The notes: a model not told the origin generated them from the letters alone. A stretch of DNA of 64,000 bases from Desmodus rotundus (GCF_022682495.2 NC_071387.1:195464143-195528142), one strand, 5' to 3'; shown: positions 25,501-39,440, counted from the stretch's first letter. Translations and numbers: made by a program.

Positions 25501-26919
25501 TGTATAACCAATTTCCTTTTAATTAATTTATTACATTTTACTATATATCACTATATATCAATATTTGATAATGGCTACATGTAATAACTAACACACAAAA
25601 TTCTCAGAGTTGAAAATAGACTCATAATAGCAAAGGTGAGCCAGTTCCAGTCAAACCACATGTAATCTTCAATGGCAAGTGCAAACATAAGTTCCAGGCC
25701 TTTATGTCCACTTAATTTCCACCTTCCCGCAGATGACTCATTTAATAAACACTAAAAAATGTTCTCGTTCAATCTTGTTCCTTTCACTCAATTTTGCCAC
25801 AAATCCAAAGCTACTGTATACATGACTTTATTTTTAAAATTCACTATCTTCTTATGCATGTTGATTTTTATGAATAGCTTGCATAGCTTGCAGGTGACTG
25901 AAGGTAATTTTTAGGCTACGCTTGTTTGGATCAATATCCTTCTATGCAGCTGGGGTGAATTCTCCTGTTTGCAACTAGTGAACTTATTCACACTCAATGA
26001 AATTTGTATCTTACATTGCAATATAGACTAGATAACTGGTACACAAATTTAAAATTCTAGCGTTTATTTTTAAAAACACATTTCTGTAATTACTAATTAC
26101 TATGATTCTTAACTTTTATACACGTTTTTATAAATAATGAATGTTAGGGACACCTGTATAAAATTCACATGTTCACACATAACTACAATTATGCATGTAA
26201 TTTCAAGATTATAGGTAATCCAGAACCAATTTTAAGAGAGAGTCATGAATGCATTTAAAGAACATTTACTGTAATTTAAGCAGGAAATAAAAGCCTTCTA
26301 ATAATATTTTCTCTTGAAGATTACACTTAGAGATTCACCAGTTAGTGGAACAAAGTTGTTAAATAATTTATTTTTAGGAGATTATTAGAACATAGGTAAC
26401 TAAAATCCAAATACTATTTTAATAACTATCTGCTTTATGAATTATAATTAGAGTTATACTTTTATATTGTACAGTGCAATGATGATGTTACTGCTTTAAG
26501 ACTTCATAGAACTAATACTTTGGGTGTTGATAATGACTGAAGAATATTGTCTTGTTACTGATTTTTTGTTAGCTATAAAATATCAATATCTATTGCAAAT
26601 GCAGATTCTATTTTTATGATCTAAATTAAAATATTAAAAGTAGAATGATACAAACATTCTTAATCAACATAAAGTAAATAGGTAGCCATTTTTATTTTAT
26701 GAATTCACTATTTGTATGACATGAAAATTATCCTTTAGTTGTGACATATATATGACATAATTAACAGTCTACTTTTTAAAATATAAGGGCACTTTTATTT
26801 ATTTCTACCACCTCATCATTGAAATTTTAGATTCTCTTTCTTCTAGTTTCCATAGCATATTTCCATGTGATGTCTTGCTACTTTTCTATCAGCCACCTAG
26901 AATTTACTCCACTGCATCT
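25501..26919. other. unique AT-rich sequence
   Basis: No gene or repeat was recognised. Confidence 0.45.
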
Positions 26920-27110
26920 ACCACTTGGACTAGCGAAACACTCTCGTAACAGAAGCAATTGCCTCATGCGAGCCTTGCTCCAATGCACTATAAAATCCTT
27001 TTTCAAATTAATCTCTTTAAATTGCACATATGACTACATAACTGCCCTGCTCAAAAGCCTTCAGTGGACCCCCAATTGCCTATGTCTTTAGTAAAAGCCC
27101 TGAATTAGCT
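26920..27110 (+). repeat. L2 LINE fragment (sense)
   Basis: The block 'ctgccctgctcaaaagcctt', then 'cagtggacccccaattgcct', then 'gtaaaagccctgaa' follows the L2 sequence 'cccctgctcaaaaccctccagtggctccccattgcc'. The open frame at 26867-27091 is inside it and is not a gene. It is highly diverged. Confidence 0.6.
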
Positions 27111-27144
27111 GTTAAAAGCCCGATGAAAATGCGACACAAAAATA

Positions 27145-27350
27145 TCCATGCAGACATTTATTCAGCAATGATTTCCTGAGAGCATATTTTACAACATGGC
27201 ATGCCATGCTTTTTGGAATACAAAAATGACAAAACAAGATCTCATTTTAAAGGAGGCATAGTCTAATGACACACACCACAAGATAAGTGGACAGAAATAA
27301 ATGTGATAAAGAGGAGTACTGGTACTATAAATGTAAATAAACTATCTGGA
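27145..27350 (-). repeat. L2 LINE 3' end (antisense)
   Basis: The order 'acatttattcagcaatgatt', 'ggaatacaaaaatgacaaaa', 'caagatctcattttaaagga' and 'ataaatgtgataaagag' is the antisense of the L2 3' end (ttattgagcacctactatgt, then ggatacagcagtgaacaaaa, then gtccctgccctcatggag). It lies tail-adjacent to the sense L2 piece just upstream. Confidence 0.65.
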
Positions 27351-29116
27351 AGCCTAAAGAAAATATTTTTTTCCTTCATGACTTCCTTATGTCAGATATT
27401 TCTCCACAAGTCCTGGCTGAATTTAGTGGAGCATGGTATTTCAAAATTAAGTCTGGGTGCTAACTGAGCTCATGTTTCTCCCTATCAGTATCCGTGAATG
27501 GCTTTGGCTTCTCAAATCTTATTTCTTATATTTCAATTGCATAGTTTTATTAAAGAGCTTTTAGTATTTCATACAAAAGCTATTCCTTAACTGTTCTTTT
27601 TTATCATTAATGAAAAGTCTTTTTCTTTTACTTATTTTCATATATATCTTTCTACTATATATTTAGATTTAATCAAGTACTTTACCAAATTCTTATTAAT
27701 TGCAATTTTATTATATATTCAAAGTGTTGCTTTAAAATAGTAAGTTTTGTATTCATTGCATTAGTTATGACTCATGATACTATTTCCTATCTTAAGGAGT
27801 CTATAAGTAAATTAGATATTGAGCATTAACTTTATTGGTATTCCAATTAACATTTATATAAATAAATTAAATAACATTATGCTGATAATAAATTTAATAA
27901 GATTTCTTTATAGGCTTCTGTTACCAAAGATATTCTCTTTGCAATATTTTATCATCCTCATGTGTCCTGAAATTTTCTGTAGCAAAATGTCACAGTCAGG
28001 TACTCTATTCCACAGAACACACTTCTTAGATATTAGTAATTAAGCAAGCAACTAAAATTAAGAATCTGCATTAAGCAAAGTCAAACAGCTTCTTTACAGC
28101 AGGGTTCATCAGAGCTATAAAATTCTAATGTGCACTATGATCCTGTGGGTTTTGTACTGGGTATAAGGATACTTATTGACCTTGAAATATTTTGTTCTGC
28201 TCCTCTACTCTTAACAGCTCCCTGGTGCTCTGCAGAACATCCTTTGGAAAAGAGTGTTCTCTGACTGGGCTTTTCTGTCTTCTTGTAACACAAAATTTTG
28301 TGCGTGACCTTTTTCATTGCTTTTTAAAAGATCTTTGTATATTTAAAAAGCATTATGTTTCACTGGTTTTACTTATACATAAATCTTTAAGATTAGAACC
28401 AATTGTTTATTGACATATAACTACTCTCTGACATAGACACATGCATTTATAGTGATTTAGAATCAAAGATAAACATAAAGTTATGCTTAATAAAGTTATG
28501 CTTAGTTTGAACAGACCTTTGAAATACTGTAAGAGATAAGTTTTATAAGCAAAATATCTATAATAACTTGATAATTTTTTACCAATGGAAGCAATGTTAA
28601 TGATTAATCCTGCCACTTCCTTATTTGAATTGATTAATTTTACTGACTATAAATATATCAATAATTGTAGATTTCTATGAATTACTTCTGAATTCAATTT
28701 TAAATTAATTTGTTTATTACCATGTACCGAGTATAGTTGTATGATAACGTGCGAATTTGTTTCAAAACAGACAGACCCTGCTCTGTAAACTGTGACCTTA
28801 GAAGTTCGACACTGGCTTCATTTGGATAATGCTAGTAATACAGACATCTACTGTTTTTGTGACTAGTTTTGGTTTTGTTTCTTGTAGAAAAATAAAGGAG
28901 AAATCATTTTCCCTCACTATCAAATTTTTATATGTAAGCACACAAGGCATTCGTTCCTTGGCCGTGAGAGCATGTGGCACCTGTTCTGCTTGGATGATCC
29001 TGGGAATTGGAACTTTTCCGCAGCCAATGGGTCCCCAAGACCTCTAGGGCTTGGCGCATAGGACTTTAATGAAAATCTATTGTAATTTGTATACCTGAAA
29101 TCTCATTTTAAAGATA
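27351..29116. other. unique AT-rich sequence
   Basis: No supported gene. The only structure seen is a perfect 15-bp tandem duplication, ataaagttatgctta, at 28475-28489 and 28490-28504. Confidence 0.45.
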
Positions 29117-29128
29117 CTGAACTTCTTT

Positions 29129-29436
29129 TTCTCTCTTTTTTAATGATTTTTTAAATTTTAAATTCTTTTTTTAATTAATTTGTTTTTATTCAGTTACAAT
29201 TGTCCGCATTTTCTCTCCATCCTTCCACCCCACCCCAGCCAGTTTCACCTATGATTTTATTTACTTATTTTTAGAGAAAGGGGGAGGGAAAAAGGGAGTG
29301 AGAAAAGCATGGATTGGTTGCCTCAACAAGGACAGGGCTACAACCCAGACATGTGCCCTGACCCAGGGATCAAACCAATGACCTTTTTTCACCTTCTGGA
29401 AGCATGCCTGACCAACTGAGCTATACGTGCGAGGGC
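29129..29436 (-). mobile_element. VES-L1 composite retroinsertion
   Basis: A single insertion flanked by a perfect 12-bp target duplication, ctgaacttcttt (29117-29128 and 29437-29448). Read on the minus strand it begins with a VES SINE (29436 to about 29251; head with tRNA-like boxes, pyrimidine-rich body, AT tail) and continues straight into about 120 bp of L1 3' UTR (about 29250-29129; antisense word 'cagttacaattgtccgcatt' and 'ccaccccaccccagccag'), ending in a poly(A)-type tail at the target-site side. No second duplication is visible at the internal junction near 29250. The simplest reading is template switching from L1 RNA to VES RNA during target-primed reverse transcription. Two separate insertions remain possible. 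Confidence 0.75.
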
Positions 29437-30248
29437 CTGAACTTCTTTAAAGCACCACTGTCTTAGATTTTGAGGCAATCATTGCATGGTGACAAATCAG
29501 TCCTTTGAAAATTGTAAAAATATAAGTTTAGGATTTGTTTTCATATTTAGTGCAATCAGTAAGGCTAGTTAAATGCACTTTATTATTTAGATGCATTCTG
29601 ATTCATTTCAAATAAATAACTCCCGAGTATTCATCTTTTACTTTGCATCTCTCTCTTTTGCCTTACCTTGCAGTGTATCGAGTGGGAAAGAGTTTTAAAA
29701 TGGGTTAACAAGAATTTTGAGTTTGTTTTGTCTCTATCTTTGCACTTTCTAATACTAATGTTTAGAAGATACTAAAAAATGTCTTCAGTAGCTTATGAAA
29801 AATATTGGTAAAATGAATAGTGTATATTTTTCCATTTCTCTATTTCTTTCTGAAGCCTTTGTATTGCTTAATCCAAATTTATTATTTCCACTTACTTTTC
29901 AGCATTTAATTTTGCCTTTTCTCATCTTTACTGTTTTATAGTCAGGTTTGTCAAATTTTTATTTTAGATGGTTTTATACATCTCAAATTCAATAGTAATT
30001 ATTCTCAAGGGAATATTTTTTTTCCTAGTTGAATGCTTTGGTTTGATTTTTTTCTCACCACTGCAGTTAGAGATCAATCCATGCAAAACATGGGACCATA
30101 AACGAAGACAAGATTCCTTGGCTTCCCTTACTCCGTGCTTCATTTCTGTGAGGGTCATTCTCTCCAATTTTAAGCTGGAGCATTTACTAATACTCATAGT
30201 TAACTTCTAGGCAAATGATTTAGCTTATTCAGGAACTGGGATGTGAGT

Positions 30249-30345
30249 GGCTTTTTTTTTTTTTTATTGTGGTTCAAGTACAGTTGTCTCCATTCCCCCC
30301 CATCAATCACCCCCAACCCCTGCTAGGTCTCTTCAGGGCCTTTGC
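30249..30345 (-). mobile_element. L1 3' end, very short
   Basis: A T-run (30251-30265) followed by 'attgtggttcaagtacagtt', 'gtctccattcccccc' and C-rich sequence is the antisense of the bat L1 3' UTR terminus seen at 56.0 and 63.3 kb. The 5' boundary is uncertain. Confidence 0.65.
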
Positions 30346-30744
30346 ACACATTCCTATTTGGTTAAACAAATTATAATTTTGCATTAAGGCAATTTCATTC
30401 TAGGTGTCATGATTATTAAAAGGTATCTAAGCCCTTGCTTTTCCCCTCTGCTGATATTATAAGCCCATTTAAATTCAGCTGTTCCACTTACAATCTCGCT
30501 GCCTAGTGGCCTTACTATATGATGTTTTGTTTCTGGATAACTGGAAGCAAGAAATCAATAGTTTAGCTTTTATCAGTGATTGTTAATTGTTACTCACTTC
30601 TCAGGATCACTGATCCCAAAATTCTCCCTACTGCTTACTTAAAAATAATAGAGATTATACTCAGTATGTATATATGTTTTGTATATATATTTATATAATT
30701 ACTTATTTGTATATATAATTTACTAGTTGTTTCTGAAATTTTAT

Positions 30745-30860
30745 AGTTTTTTTTCTTTATTTTTATTGTGTATAATATTACACATGACCTCCTTTCCACA
30801 CCTCCATCCACCTACATCCCCAACCCTCCTACCCCCATTTTAGCCCTGACTTCCCTCTGA
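30745..30860 (-). mobile_element. probable L1 3' end, diverged
   Basis: A T-rich start, 'ttttattgtgtataatatta', then a C-rich 'ccacctacatccccaaccct' resemble the antisense L1 3' UTR, but the diagnostic middle is altered. Confidence 0.4.
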
Positions 30861-33800
30861 CCATCACCGCATAGAAAGGTAAGTGAAGCAACCTCACCGA
30901 CTGCCTTAGATTCCTTTCACTTAAAAAAAATTGCCTGGAAGGTCACTTTCATTAAAGATTAGTGCCGTTCTTCTGTCATTTATTTGTTATCACAGTGTGG
31001 TTCCATATTTATTTTAAATTCACTGAAAAACATCACATGGGCTTCAACATTTTAGACGGTGCTTAAACCAGAAATACACCGCCGAACTTTAGGCACAGTA
31101 TTATGGGACAACAAAAAAGGATCCTTGTCTTCTTAGTCTTCAAAATGTCTTTCCTTCAAGAAATTATTTAGAATGAAACTCCACTCCTTCATCAGATATG
31201 CTCATCTGAGTGTTCATTACAGGATATTGTTTATGTGCTTTGAAAACTACTTGGGAAGCATTACGTGACAGCTGTCTTCTTAATGCCTTCACAGAAATTA
31301 GTTGTTCTATTTTGGGAAATTTTCCCAGTGATCCCAACACAGCTCTATAAATAAATATGCAAATTTATTTCAGAATTATCCACAGACTGTATATTATAGA
31401 TGTCTGTGATTCAAAGTACTTGCTTGCTAAAATATGTACCTATATACAATGATAATATGCAAATGGATTTAACTTGATATAATTAAAGCAATTAAAACTA
31501 ATGATGCAATAAAAATAAAAGACAGGTAGATAGTCATACATGAAAAACTTATTCACAGTAATAACCATTCTGCAATTAAATTTTCCTCAATAAAGTTAAC
31601 ACTTTCCATTAAAGAACTCCATTCAATTCACTCATTTAAATATTTATGTTATAAAATAAACATCTGCTTGTAATAAAGTTCATTTTTACCATTTTAATAC
31701 TAGTCAAATGAGAAAATTTGTACCTACAATGAATAAAATGGAAATAAGGAGAAATATTAAGAATGATACAATTACCAATTTAGATAATGGGCTGAGAAAA
31801 TTGTTATGTTAAAATAATCAGTTGTGTAAACAAAAATGTTGCAATAAAGGTATGAACACTATTGTAAATATAATTTTAAGTTATTAAGTAACAATATTTT
31901 TATAAAACACTATTTTAAATCACTAATTAATAATTTTTATTGATGTGGATAAAGAAATATCTTAGTGCTTTTATGGCTTTCTATCATAACTGATCAGTAT
32001 ACATAGTGCTAGCACTTCATAAAGTATATACTGAATATATTGATAAGTTCATGTGTCACTTCAAAGTTACTATAGCTGATTATACTTACATATAAATTGA
32101 AGTGAAACTTTTGCTTCCTGGTTAAAGGTAAATCTATGTGAAATTTAAAATTAGTGAACTTATGAAGGCCATTTAAAAATTGACATTCTTATATTACTTT
32201 TATATTGCTTTGTTTTTTCTTTTGTAAATTAAATTTTCCCATAGTAGCAAAAATAATGCTGCTTAAATTAACTTATTCACATCTCCAAGGTGTGGTTTAT
32301 TTTATATTTTTATCTTATAATACAATTTAGTCACATGAGTGTTTTAAAACTATATTTTGTGCATTAAGATGTAATTAATGTGTAATAATTATTAGGATAC
32401 TGTATCAATAAAAACTGAACCTTTTAAATGAATGAATAATGTTAGGAACAGTTACAATCAGTTAAACAAAAATCACAAGTTAAAAATGTGTCTATTATAG
32501 GGAAAACATGATTTACAATTGTATGTAATCATTACCAATGATAACTAAATTCAATTTAATTGTTACATTAAATCGTTAATAACAAGGTTCTGCAAAAGTG
32601 TTTTTAGAAGCACAAGTGGTACAATAGCACAGATATATTGTGAAGCATTGCTTTTAACTTCCAGGTAAATAAGTCAGTATACTTTTAGTGGTATGGTAGA
32701 AAACAACTTGTCTATATCAAATTAGAAAGAAACAATTCCCACACTCTACAGACAAAATGTATTGAACCATTCAGAAATAGGAGAAAATATTTTGATGTAA
32801 TTTACAGTAAATTTCAGTGTTCAATCATTCTTTGCAAATTTTATTTCATTGGTTTTTAAAATCATTAAAGAACAAATAAATGCCTTTTAATCGATAAGCT
32901 CTTGCAAAAAGGTATATTACAATATACTCAATATTTTATGTAATAATGACAATTATCAATTAAATAAAAGTATATCCAAATTTTCACTAGAAGCAGACAC
33001 TGCAATTAGAAAAAAAGTGAAGAATTCTGTAGAGACACTCTGGAATATTACCAAAACATTTCACCTAATACATCTATTTCATAAGAGGATGACATATGTC
33101 ACATTGAATGCATTCTGATGTTGTCTTTATTGATGTTTAATTAATTTGTATAACATACTACTTTAGTTTATCAATGTTTATATACTAATAGGAGAAAGAG
33201 ATACTAGTTAATAAAATTATTATATTTTAATAATAAAATAAACATTTTTGTACCAGATTTATTAATTGAATTTTCTCCTTCAGTTAATACAACTTTAAGA
33301 TGTTAAAATATTTTCAGATACCATTTATACATTTTTTAGTATCTTAAAATGTTTTCTCATTAACAATGTACTATATCTATTTTGTGAAGAGACTATCAAA
33401 AATAGAAAGGTATGAATAAATCACTAGTAGCAATAATCTCACAAAATAACCACTGTAAATTCTATACTTTGCTTTTTATGTTCTCTGTGTTTATTCCACT
33501 CATTATTCCATTCCACTCATTATGTCAAAAGTAAGATCTTAATATAACTGGCTTTAAGAAAAAAGTAAAGGGATGTATTTTATGATCATCAATTATTTTT
33601 TATAATAATTTTAATGATTTTATTATATGCCAATCTTTTCAAGATCTACTTGGTTTTTCAAGAACATAGTCTTTCTAATGAATAACTGGATGAAAAGAAT
33701 TTTAATAAGAGTAAAAACCTTTTTGAATATTTCACAACCATCCACTTATTTTATATAACTTCTTGCTAAATATTAATATACATATTTTTCTTATATTTTA

Positions 33801-36589
33801 ACACAGATAATACTATTAAATATGCAATATACATCCTGAACCCCAGCCTCCATTATTTCTTCAGCAATGGGAAATGCATGATACTTAAATGTAGAAATCA
33901 TAAGAAAGGAAATATTTTATTATTCACTAAAATATATATTTAATGCCATGTCCTTTCTTGATCAAGTAGCTTTTTTCAGGATCTATGAATATACCATTTA
34001 CATGTCATCTTATATTTGCAATTTTGGAGGCAAACTCATATTAAATGGATCATAAAGTCAAAAATCTCTTTTATCTGAGGCCTATCCAAATTTTGGGAAA
34101 CTGCTTTGACATTGCTACATTTTTTACAATATGCTTCGTATGTTTTAGAATTTTGAATGGAACCTCTGATGAGTTCATGTTAAACTTTAAGTTCCAGATA
34201 AATTAAATAAGGTAATTTTAGTAATTCATATCGTAATAAGAATCTGATTTTCTCTCATTAAATGGTGTGCATATTTTGTGGCTAAAATGGTTTTATTCCA
34301 GTATTTTGACTTCGGGCACTTTTTCTTTCTGTCACTGCAATCGTAATTACGGAATGTATTTAGAGCATCTTCATCTGCCCAACATAATCTACATGTACAA
34401 GGTCAACACTTTTTAGATTACAATTTACAAGCAAATTACTTAAGAATCTTGTTCAAATGCATATTGTGTAAGTCTAGGGTGGGGTCTGAAATACAATTCT
34501 AACAAGCTCCCAGGTAAACTTCCTGCTCCCAGGACCCCAAAATATGATTAACAACAATATACTCAGGAAATAACTTTTCAATTATCAGTTCTGATAAGTC
34601 TACATTTTTCATAATAAATGTGACTATAGACATTCAGTTCATGTTCTTAAAGAAAATTTTTAAACTAGACTCTAAAGACAATTAAAATATTTGCATCTTT
34701 AAGCGCCATCATTTTGCTGTCTGTAGATGATACGGTGCCTGCCACTCAGTCTCTACCCCATTTCAAGAAGTTGACAGGTGTTCTTCCCTACAGTATCCTA
34801 TTTTTTAATTCTTATGCCACACCCTTTAGCTAAATACAAAATGAAAATTGAGAGAAAGAAAGCTTTAGATTTGAATTTTTGTATTTCCACTTCTCACTTT
34901 TGTCTGAAAAGATTTCTGAGTCTACAAATGAATCTTTTGTTAAATATTATATAATTGCCTGCTCTTTAAAAATGGACATGATATTGCCATTTTGTTACAT
35001 TAGCATTCCCTTTCCCTTAACTTACAGCAGATATAGTCAGAAAGTACTTGAAATAACATTCTTTCATTGTAATATGAACCATGTTATGGGGGAAAAACTT
35101 ACTCTCTGAGGAGCAAATGAACTAAGTTAAAATGATAGATAAGAAAAAATTATCCAAAGGGTGATCACATTTTCTCCATCTGCTGCATTATATAATAAAC
35201 CTGCTTAATTTGCTTTTCAAATGTTAGCTAACAGCTTGTCTAAAGGTTTTTATATTTTCTTTTCATAGTCCAAAATTTTTATGTTGCCTTTTAAAACAGT
35301 CTTTGTTTGAAATAATAAAAATAAAGCTTCCATGATTACCTATATTGCAAATTATATTGCAAGTAAGTGTTAAATCTTAAGGTTTTCCTGTTTGAATACT
35401 ATAAAAAGTAAACATATTATATTTCCATGCAAGGTCTAAATAAAACCAGAACACAAAAACATACGTAATTGCCATATATATTGCATATTTTCCAAAAATT
35501 TGTCATCATCAAAGTTAGTATCAATAACATTTCAAACTTTACAAAGATTTGACAAAGGCATTATTGTGTGGATTTAAGAATTGTTTTTAGGATTTCTTTC
35601 TCTTCAACAATCAGACATGAAAGAAAATAATTATTTTAAAATAATTTTACATTTTTAAGCCTCTGTTCTTTGACAAGTAAATTAATTTTAAGAGTGTAAA
35701 ATTTCCATATCTATTATGTATTATAGACATTTGTTAGAAATGACTTTCCACCCATATAAACAATGCTTTTTAAAAACATGCCAGTGATTTGGAAGCTGAA
35801 CAGATGTTATGCTACTAAGACCTTTTAAAGTTAAATCATTAGAACACAGGACAATTAAGTGCACCCAATATTAATAATTTATATAATTCAGAAGTAGGTT
35901 TTCTTAACTCCCTGGGCTAGTTTTAACTACATTGGTAGGTATTTTAATCAAATATTTTTCTGTGCTTCCTATTTGCATTTTCCAGTTCTGGCATTTCAGA
36001 GAAGAGATTTAGCCTCAGTCCATATGCTTTAATAGTAGAGATCGGTAAGTTTTAAACTGACATAGGGTTTTAACTCTGCCATCATAAGATTCTGTTTTAC
36101 TCAACTGTTATGATACATAAGAGAAATATCACTGAGAAGGTATTCTAAGAAGATGGGACCAGTGAAGAGCTTCTGTAAACAAACTATAGCACTAAGATTA
36201 TCTGGGTATCTGGATTTCAAGGAAGAGATCATAGAGCTAGTGACATACCTAGGAAAGGAAATGTGTGTGTGTATAGCTTATTTAGCTTATTCCAAAATGA
36301 GTCTTCAAGTATCCAGATAAACTGATGTGAGTTTGGACTGAGGTGAAAATAACTACATCTACTTAAGATTTTAGTTTTCCTATTAAGGTACACTATGGTT
36401 TTAACCCAAAATTATGGGGTATAGAAAAAGATGCCACAAACAATTCCCATAAATCATACAGGAGTAGGTTGAGGTGTCATGTCTTTCAGAAAAAAAAATA
36501 GCCTTATCCCAACACTAAAGATTGGGTTATGTTTGTTTATTATTTACTTCCATTGCACATTGTTTATATTATTACTATTGTTACAACTA
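30861..36589. other. 5.7 kb of very AT-rich sequence with no recognised repeat
   Basis: This is the longest stretch in the window in which I recognise no repeat and no gene. It is extremely AT-rich, with many short frames but none with a family signature (the 76-codon frame at 34879-35109 included). It could be old unrecognisable transposon debris, or ordinary AT-rich isochore DNA containing non-coding elements that cannot be identified without cross-species alignment. Confidence 0.4.
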
Positions 36590-36670
36590 TCTTGTATTGG
36601 TTCATTGCCTGGTATAGTAGGCATTCAATAAATATTTCAACAAATACATATTGAATGAATACATAAATAC
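36590..36670 (+). repeat. MIR SINE 3' end
   Basis: 'cattgcctggtatagtaggc', then 'attcaataaatatttcaaca', then 'ttgaatgaatac' closely follows the MIR/L2 shared 3' end (gcctggcacatagtaggcgc, then tcaataaatgtttgttgaatgaatga). Confidence 0.75.
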
Positions 36671-37079
36671 ACTGGTATCATTAAAGTCAAGAAATAAATA
36701 GATGAAGTAAGAATAATGGATAAGGTGTTATATCTTGTAAAATAAAGTATCTGATTGGATTTTTCAATTAGGAGGCTTTAGCTAATCTTAATAAAACAAT
36801 TTAATAAAGTAGAAAAGCACAACCTAAATTTCAATGAGTTGAAAGTGATGAGAGGTGATAAGTTTGAGAAATGAGCACAGTTCTTTTCAAAGACAAGTAT
36901 GTGGGAGCAAAGAAAGTTAGGTAATAATTAGGGGAGGATGTTGTATGGATCAAAGAAAAAGTTCAGAGAAAAGGAAATGTTAATGAAGTAAGCATAATTG
37001 AAAATTGATTAATCCCTGCAGAATGCAAGAGGGGATATGACACCAAGTGCAGGCGATGGTTATAATTAGCTTTTGGTTT

Positions 37080-37650
37080 AGATCAGATTCCCTGGAAGTG
37101 GAATTTAAGATGCAGACTTGTGTACAAGTGATTTATTAGGGAAACAGATAAAGGAGTAAAAAAAAATGAAATAGGGAAAAAGTCAAAGATATGATTTCAA
37201 GTGTAGTCCCAGCATTATCTCAATTCCACAGGAACCTCTGAAGTAAAAATGACAACTCAGGATTTTACCCTACTTCAGGAAGCAGAGCTGGACCTCTGTA
37301 AGTCTTTGGCTGAAGGTGACCCTAAGGATACATCAAGGCTGAGGGGAAAGTATGTCCAGGCGCTCAAGGTTCCGGAAGGCCGTGTTAGGAGCAAAACTCT
37401 TGGAAGCTCTCGGGTCAGGAAGACATAAAGGCAAAGAGAGTCTGAGAGAAACAGTTATGTGGAAAACTGACAGTGACAAGTTTAGATGTGGGCAGCAGTT
37501 TGATATATATATATATATTTTTTTTTTCATTTGATCCAGGAGACAAAGGTAGAGTTTGGCATACATAAATGTCTCAGGGTGCCAGAGCTCAATGCAGTGA
37601 ATTTCTGATGCCTTCTCTTTTCTTAAGGAGGCTGTATGTGACTTCATTGC
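37080..37650. repeat. ancient interspersed repeat, LTR-like, family not assigned
   Basis: 'cagattccctggaagtggaa', then 'tgtacaagtgatttattagg' is a combination I know from old mammalian interspersed repeats, probably LTR-derived and in antisense. The rest (37150-37650) is moderately GC-rich with a few CpGs. Overlapping frames on both strands (37333-37647 minus, 37352-37534 plus) have no protein signature. Confidence 0.35.
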
Positions 37651-38964
37651 TGGACCAATACTGACTTAAGTATTTTAAGAATGTCAGAGAATGAGTCAAA
37701 CATTAGTAAAATATTCAAGAAGCATGGTTCTTGGTATTAATTATATATGGTGATATTCTTCAGTAAAATTATAAAAATCTGGGGCTGAGTTCCTTCAATA
37801 AAAATAATAAAAAGTAAGAACTTCATAAGACAGGACGTTTTTCAGCCCGATGTCGCACTGAATGAAATTAGGAGATGGATTTACATTGGTACAAAATTCA
37901 AACCTGTTAATTTTTAATAAAAAACCAGATAATATGTATATTTTTAGTCAGCATGCGTATTGTACTTTCTCTTTATTTCCACATATTTGAGGAGGCCAAA
38001 TCATAATTAGAAGGGTTTAAATCAGTTAGATAGCCTTGCAGATGAGTTTAGAATACTTTCAGTACTTGGTTGGACTTTAGGAATGGTTGCGCCTGATATT
38101 CTCCTTTTACTCTTCTTCCACGGGTAACCAACCCTTTCTAGACTTCTAGTTTGTACTCCTTACTGACATTTATTTTTTCATTCAATTATATTTTACTCAT
38201 GTCCAAAACAGCAGCTGACATTCTGTCTCTTCAAAATGACTTTTGAATAACTGTGTTCCTACTTACTAATGTAGATTTGTAACTTTAATTGAGATGACAA
38301 TAATTAAAAGAAAAGAGAGAATTAGGGGAAGGAAAGCATTAATAAAGTGAGAAATGATTAGTATAGTAATTGTTAGAGGAGATAATTAGAGACAAAACAC
38401 ACAATTGCATAGCTCATTGTTTATTTGTATTTGTAGGATATTTCATAAGAATTAACAGATTTCTTACATGATGAACACCATTTTAACTGTGGGGAATGTC
38501 ATTTGATAAGTGTAACAGAAACTAATGCAATATTGATATTGTCTTTCTGAGGAATGCAAACATCTGGCTAAGAAAATGTGCAAGGATTACAAACTGAGTA
38601 AAATTAAGGATTTTACTAAGGAGTGTGCTGGGGGACATTACTGGGCAAATTTTGAATATTGGACAAGGCAAGAAAAGTAAGTACACCTGGAATAAGTCAT
38701 GTGAAGTGTGGAAAACTAGTTGGATAGGCAAATTCATTACCCTGTGAAACAAAAAAGGACATAAAATGGAATAACATTTATGAGACTAGAACTTGCAATA
38801 TAATTGAAGTTATTATATGAGAGCAGGTGGGATGAGGCTGATGAATAAGGGATAATGATGAGAGCAAAAAGATATCAGAACTTAAGATTTCAAAGCTCTT
38901 AAAAGTATGAACAAGGCTGTATATTAATGATTACTTGATTGGATTAGAGAGTAAAATGGTTTTT

Positions 38965-39440
38965 AAAGGTTAATGTTGACATATACATACCAAGGAATAT
39001 TACTCAACAATAAAAAGGAAAGAACTACTAATACATACAGCATGCTGAATAAGTCTCTACAAAATTATACTGAGTGAAAAAAGTCAATACCTTAATGTTA
39101 CATAATGTATGTTCCATTATGTAATATTCAATGACATTCTTGAAATGACACAATTAAGAAAAGAGAACAGAACCCTTGATGCTGGGGAATGAGGACAAGA
39201 GTAGGGAATAGGGAACCTTGAAGGAAATGGATCTGGCTTAAAAAGAGAAACACGAAGATCCTTGTAGTGAGGGATCTTGGTCTTAACAGCAGCAATGTTT
39301 CTATCCAGTTTGTGATATGGGACTAAAATTTTGCAAGATGCACTTTTGGGTGAAAGTGAGTAGAGAGTATATGGGGTCACTATGATACTTGCCACTGCCT
39401 GGGAATCTATAATGATCTCCAACACTGATAAAAAGGTTTT
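38965..39440 (+). mobile_element. old L1M-type 3' end
   Basis: 'caaggaatattactcaacaa', then 'taaaaaggaaagaactacta', then 'atactgagtgaaaaaagtca' is the ORF2 3' end block of ancient L1s. It is followed by a diverged UTR with 'cccttgatgctggggaatga' and 'atgtttctatccagtttgtg'. The minus-strand frames at 39117-39576 are antisense to it. Confidence 0.7.
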
